Assembly: GCF_000091045.1 (NCBI RefSeq)
Contig: NC_006693.1
Coordinates: 920,799-984,798 of the forward strand
Reading direction: 5' to 3'
Source: Cryptococcus deneoformans JEC21
Lineage: Eukaryota; Basidiomycota; Tremellomycetes; Tremellales; Cryptococcaceae
DNA length: 64,000 bases
In this document: positions 59,286-64,000 of the stretch, piece after piece
Layout of the letters: every line of letters starts with the position of its first letter
Position numbering within the stretch: position 1 is the first letter of the stretch
Translations under genes and position numbers: made by a program
Notes under the pieces: generated by a model
Seen by the model: only the letters and a program-made list of their open reading frames with translations
Told to the model about the DNA's origin: nothing
Databases searched by the model: none

Positions 59286-62200
59286 CTAGGAGCCGTAGTT
59301 GAACATCCTTCCATCACAATTCTTCGCTCCGCTACACATTGCCCCACCCGATCAGCATCCTCCTTTTTTTTACGACAGGGGCGCCTTGGACAAGAAGGAA
59401 ACAGCCAAATGTGCACTTACCATCGACAGATATCCTTCACTTCCACCGGGCCTTTGTCTGAATTCAAAGCTATCATCTCTGGCGGATGTGCCGAAGCAGA
59501 TGTTTTAGACATCTGTTTCTTGCCCTTATTTCCCTTCTTCTTTTTGACAGGCTCTGGGGATGGAACGTCGTCATCCTGTATGTCGGCATAGACATCGTTA
59601 GCATCCACATCTCTCAAGGAAAACCAGAAGCTAAAAAAGGATATATGAGACGTACGGGTATACCCTTGTAACTGATACAAAGTTCTTCGTGCTTTTTGAT
59701 GTCTCGACGAGTAAAGATCACAAGCCTATGAAACGGTATTTAGTGAAGTTCTGTGACACTTCTGACTCTTAAAAATGGCGACATACAATGGTCGTTCTGG
59801 ATGGAAGTCCTTGACATATGCTTGGGTAATCGCCAAATTGGGATCACATGAGTGATTCTTAAAGTTCATTTGATCAGTATCCAAATTCGAATCAAGAATT
59901 CCGAACCTCTCACAAAATAGCGAGTGAACTAAGACAGTGGATCAGCTTCTGGTCTCTTTTTCAAGTGGGCAATAGGCTTACGTTCTATGATCAGTAAACA
60001 CAAGATATAATACAAGTCGTCAGTAATTCAACAGCTTTCTGCCCAAGACCAATATACACGTACCCCATAATGGAAAGCATCCACTAAATTTGTGCATCGT
60101 CAGCCTTGTTCCTGTTGGTCCCTTGCTTACGAGAAAGAAACTTACCACTATATGCATTGTAAGCATCTTCTTGGCTCTCTCGCATTGCAGCCTTGGCTCT
60201 CATTTTCACCGCTTCAGCTAGCTCTGCGGCGCGTTTATCAATCTTCTCCAACCCCTTGGGTGGGTGCCGAATTTGCCATCCGTCGAGGTCGAAAACGTAT
60301 CTGTGGATAAGCGTCAGCGTCAAATGTCATACAGTGTGAAGAGATGTACAAGGGAAGGGACGTACGTTCGACCAATGGCGGTGTAGGTAACTCCTCGTCG
60401 TTCACTTTCCGCCTCCCTAATCAGTTCTCCTGTGTAACTGCCGATGTATGTTCCACTTGGTATGAATGACCGAGCGCGGATACCCCAACCTTTTTCTTTG
60501 GTCTTGAAAATCTCTATTCCGGTATCCTTGGCACGGCCTCGTTGGATAACCTAACATGAAAATAATCATTATTAAGAAATGATATAATGGACAGTATAGA
60601 GGCCAACTGACGCGATTCATACACTCAGGAGGACATCCACATAGCTCGTTACACTCCCAAATGGAAGCAGAGTTTTCTCTGATTTTGCCATTTCTATCAC
60701 AATATCAACTCAGAATACGGTGCACCCGATAGTCAAAACGACTCACTCATCATATGCGAAACCTTTCAAGCCCAGATCATAAAAGTAAAGCTCTTGCCTC
60801 TTTACACAAGTACAAGTCTCAGAATCCGGATCGCAAGGTCCATCACAATCGCACCCCAAACCTAGCTCTGGTGGCGGTATACCGTCCGGATATAACATAG
60901 TATCTGAATACACAAACTCAAAGTCCGGCGGACCACCATCTGCGTCGACCTCATTCGTCACCTTGATATCATCCCCACCCGACTCTTCCATTGACGTAGA
61001 CTGCATAATATATGCCTCAAAGATGGCACGATGCAGAGCCGGGTTGGATCGAAAAGTATGCTTCTGCCTGTTCCATGGATCGATGGTACGCGTACCGAAA
61101 TTGCGCTTGGCTTCTCGAATGCGCTCGGGAGGAGGAGGAGGATCAGGATGTTGGAGGAACAGGGCAATGTCAGATGTATGTGAGTCAGAGTCCGTAAAGT
61201 ACTCGTTATCATTTTCTTCAATGGGCGCTCCCTTTGACCGGGGCTCTGAGCGAGAAACGATAGAGAAAACGCGAGGACTTGTGAGCTTGGAAAGATCGGC
61301 ACCGAGCTTCTCCGCACTCTTCGGACTCAACCTCTTCTTTGAAGATTCGTCAAGCAGGTCATCAACATCTGACAAATGGTTCTGTGCGATGTGGTGCCAT
61401 TGCTCTCTGGTAAGTTTCTTGGGCCTACGTTTGCGCTTTTGGGGCAGCAGTTCAGCTTTGGCAGATGGCTCAGAGGAGGTGCGATTGGCATTCGGAACGG
61501 GAGAAACAGCAGAAGACTTGACAAGAGGGCGCTGGTAGCTATGTTTTGCAACAAATCCGCCTTTGAAAAGTGTCTGCAACGGCTGTCGCACATGCGCAGG
61601 CCGATCTTTGAATAAGAAAGGCGGTAGAACAGGATTAGAGTGGTCGTCGCTGGACCCCTCCTCTCCATTGCTTGATCCCAAATTCACACCATCATCATCC
61701 CTTTGTGTTTCTGAATTATCTTGGGGTTCGGGAGCGGCTTTCCCCTTTCCTTTCCTTGAAGGCCAGTTGAGAGGAACATCATCCTCACTCTCGCTTCCAT
61801 CACTCTTATCCTTGCTGCGTTGCGCCTTTTGCTTCCCATTTATCTTTATGGCAGACCGTCGGATAGGTACATCTTCACCTGGCTGCTCTAATATCTTTTG
61901 AGTCTGAGAGGGCGTGATAGACACATTCCTAAACCGTGAGGTGAAAGTAGAAATTGGCCCAACGGGGGAGCTACCGTGTATAGAGACATCATCCAAATCC
62001 AGACGGACTTGCTCCACTTGCTCTTCGACAGCATCATTTTTCCCGGTTTTTCTGACTAGCAACCCACCTGTCGAATCATTTCCGTCGTCATCATCCATAC
62101 GCTCTTCCGGCGTCTCCCTCGGTATATCTAAATTAATCGAACGACTAAGCAATGAAGGCGTACTGGATGAGCTGGAAGAATTGACTGGTGGTCCCAAGCC

Positions 62201-64000
62201 GGCAGTAACAGATAGAGGAGTTGTAGTTGTCTTAGCAGCTGAGGTGGGAGTAGCAAACTGGGGAGTATAAAACGCTGCTGGTTGATGATTGATTTTGATG
62301 GCATCCGTCGTCTTCTTGTTGTCATTTGTTTCTTTCTCCATTGCGGCAGCGACGTGTCCATTTTCAGGCGCGATAGCCCACGCTGGTTTGCTCCTCTTCA
62401 CAACTCTCACCTCCCCATCAGTACTTGCACTGATTCCTGGACTTGGCGGCCGCTTTCTGTTTTCGCCATCCGCACGAGGGATCGAGCGAGTTCGAGATTC
62501 AACGCCCATACGTCCTTTATACTTTTCCAGGTTTGCCGAAATCTTCTCCAAATCTGCCATTCGTCTTCGCCTCAATTGCTCGTTCTCTTCTTTCGCCTTT
62601 TCCTTCTCTCGAGCCTTTTCCTTTTCCCTCTCCTTCTCTCTTTCCTTTCCTTTCCACTTCTTCTTGGCATGTGTATTCAAATGCGAAGCGGCGAAAGAAG
62701 GACCGAAAGGTTGCGGATTAAGCCAAGAATTGACTTCTATGCCGCTGCTATTGCTGGTATTAGTCGTCGGGAGCGGACTTTGGGGTATCGACTGCGTCGA
62801 CTTGTGATGCGATTTTCTACCGAGTCCGGAAACCGAATCGCCCAGGGTGCTTGAGCTGGAGACAGACGATGCAGCAGATTTAACGCTTGACTCTTTGGAC
62901 GATGACCCTAGGTTCTTCTTCGACAAAACAGATAAAGCTGACGGAAGAGGTGCTGGGTTCTGTGGCTGCGCAGCAGCCTGATCATCGACATTTCCGATAG
63001 TCACACCTGATGCAAAGAGTGAAGGCGCTGCTGTTGGCTTAATTTTTGAGCCTACATCAATAGGTAGCACAAGATGCGAAACTGCTCCAGTAGTTGTTAT
63101 CCGGGGTGATGATGCCCGGCCTTTTGATCCTTGCGACAACACGTCTCCAACTGCTCCCGTCTCGGTTAAAGTATCCTGACCCCCAATTGCAGACGCAGCG
63201 CGAAAAAGTGGATGAACTGTTGGACCCGACTTTAAAAAAGGAGCATCTTCAGGTGGAGTCACCGAGGGGGACACAGTCGTGGATGCAATAGCGGTTGTAG
63301 GAGGCACTACAAATGTTCCAAAATCAGCGGAAGATGGTCCTGCGTGAACAGTGGTTCCCGCGGCCTTCTTATCAGCTTCTCCAGTCCCATCTGATGTCCC
63401 TGCCGGATATGACAAGGAGGCCGCAGTCTGGGAAGTTGTCGGAGCAACCACACAATCGCTTGTCTGGCTCTTCCTTCTAGAAGGATGTATCTTTTCTCTG
63501 GTAGGTGAGGTTGTTGCTGACTTTTGAGCATCTTGTGTCACGTGCACTGTTGTCGATGCTGAAGTGGATTGGGAAGGCGATGGTGATGAAATTGTGACGT
63601 GGGAGGGTGTGGCGGCCTTTGTCGTTGTTTCCCTAGAATGGGAAGATATGGACGATGTTGTCGACAATGGATGTATTTTATCTTGATTTTGAGCGGCTTT
63701 TACTGCTCCTCCGGAAGACTGGATAGGTCCGGAAGCTTCAAACGACGATGGGCGACAAGGAGAAGTTGGCGATCGAACAAACGGACGTATGGCCATGGCC
63801 GTGGCCAATGTACTGGTTCTTTGCGGGATACTTGAGGTCTTACCTGCACTGGAGGGCTTTTGTGGTAACGCATTAAGGCCAGTCGATTTAGTTTTCCGAT
63901 TTGAGGCCACATCGTAAGTTGATAATGAAGATCTTGAGGGTGTACTTTGGCCAGTACCAGAAGAAAGCGCCTTGGATTTCTTCTCCCTCTTTCCTACGCC
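59286..64000 (-). CDS. CLR4: Clr4-type histone H3K9 methyltransferase, N-terminus cut by right edge
   Basis: Exons in the window (minus): 64000-60747 (open at the edge), 60693-60612, 60550-60366, 60300-60146, 60083-60064, 59984-59982, 59928-59914, 59857-59787, 59725-59664, 59610-59421, 59331-59286. The long first part (over 1000 residues) is disordered and Ser/Thr/Pro-rich with a Lys/Glu coiled stretch. Then pre-SET (GLGCDCDGPCDPDSETCTC, WECNELCGCPPECMNRV), SET (GWGIRARSFIPSGTYIGSYT, HYGNFTRYFNHSCDPNLA, KHEELCISYK) and post-SET (ICRCGAKNCDG). It writes H3K9 methylation for heterochromatin. A ~45-residue insert splits the SET core, a 3-nt exon gives the Asn of GNF, and ISYK replaces the usual TFDY. 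Any chromodomain would lie outside the window. Confidence 0.93.

Noticed and set aside
1..64000. tRNA, rRNA, CRISPR and riboswitch candidates.
   Set aside because: A by-eye scan for a B box close to GGTTCGANTCC paired with an A box found none. A GGTTTGAATCC on the minus strand near 47825 lies in a GID4 intron with no tRNA fold around it. A tRNAscan or Rfam run would be decisive.

Overview
The window looks like nuclear DNA of a basidiomycete yeast of the Cryptococcus neoformans/gattii group (Tremellales). Nearly every gene is broken by many short introns, mostly 45-70 nt, with GTAAGT/GTGAGT/GTACGT donors, CTNA(C/T) branch sites and (C/T)AG acceptors. Genes are dense on both strands. A Usv101-type zinc-finger factor and a Clr4-type H3K9 methyltransferase lie about 40 kb apart, which agrees with my memory of C. 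neoformans gene order; I could not check this. No rRNA, tRNA, CRISPR or operon structure was seen. All exon boundaries below were worked out by hand from splice signals, reading phase and family alignment recalled from memory.

Layout. 1-426 (-): a gene cut by the left edge. 2939-5135 (+): asparagine synthetase. 6188-7339 (-): GPI-anchored Kre9/Knh1-like wall protein. 7583-9017 (+): SET-domain methyltransferase with pre-SET and post-SET cysteines. 9447-12417 (+): BRCT-Myb protein of the telomere factor Rap1 type. 12718-14616 (+): SAC3/GANP-family protein. 14617-20332: an unusually long gene-poor interval. 20333-22382 (+): Usv101-like two-finger factor. 23248-25402 (-): disordered protein of unknown function. 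26119-30691 (+): RhoGEF. 30978-32941 (+): SNW/Prp45 splicing factor. 34735-36313 (+): conserved unknown starting with tiny exons. 36622-37695 (-): RWD-domain protein. 37975-40386 (+): Gpi1/PIG-Q. 40564-40991 (-): 83-residue protein with 13 cysteines, metallothionein-like. 42992-45021 (+): membrane-anchored GH9 glucanase. 45176-45642: MITE-like inverted-repeat element. 46316-47997 (+): GID4 ubiquitin-ligase receptor. 48473-50494 (+): replication factor C subunit. 52272-53421 (+): acidic unknown with a possible PP1-docking motif. 53814-56240 (+): F-box-like protein. 56490-57888 (-): Bub2/Cdc16 TBC GAP. 58196-59102 (+): Mediator Med21. 59286-64000 (-): Clr4, whose N-terminus lies beyond the right edge.

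Themes. Three genes concern heterochromatin or telomeres (Clr4, the second SET protein and Rap1; the last two are neighbours). Two concern the GPI pathway (Gpi1 and a GPI-anchored client). Several are core nuclear machinery (RFC, Med21, Prp45, SAC3). The most unusual observations are a 3-nt micro-exon that supplies the Asn of the Clr4 SET motif, the short cysteine-rich protein, the MITE-like element, non-canonical splice donors in GPI1 and the GH9 gene, and a possible 24-nt intron in RAP1.
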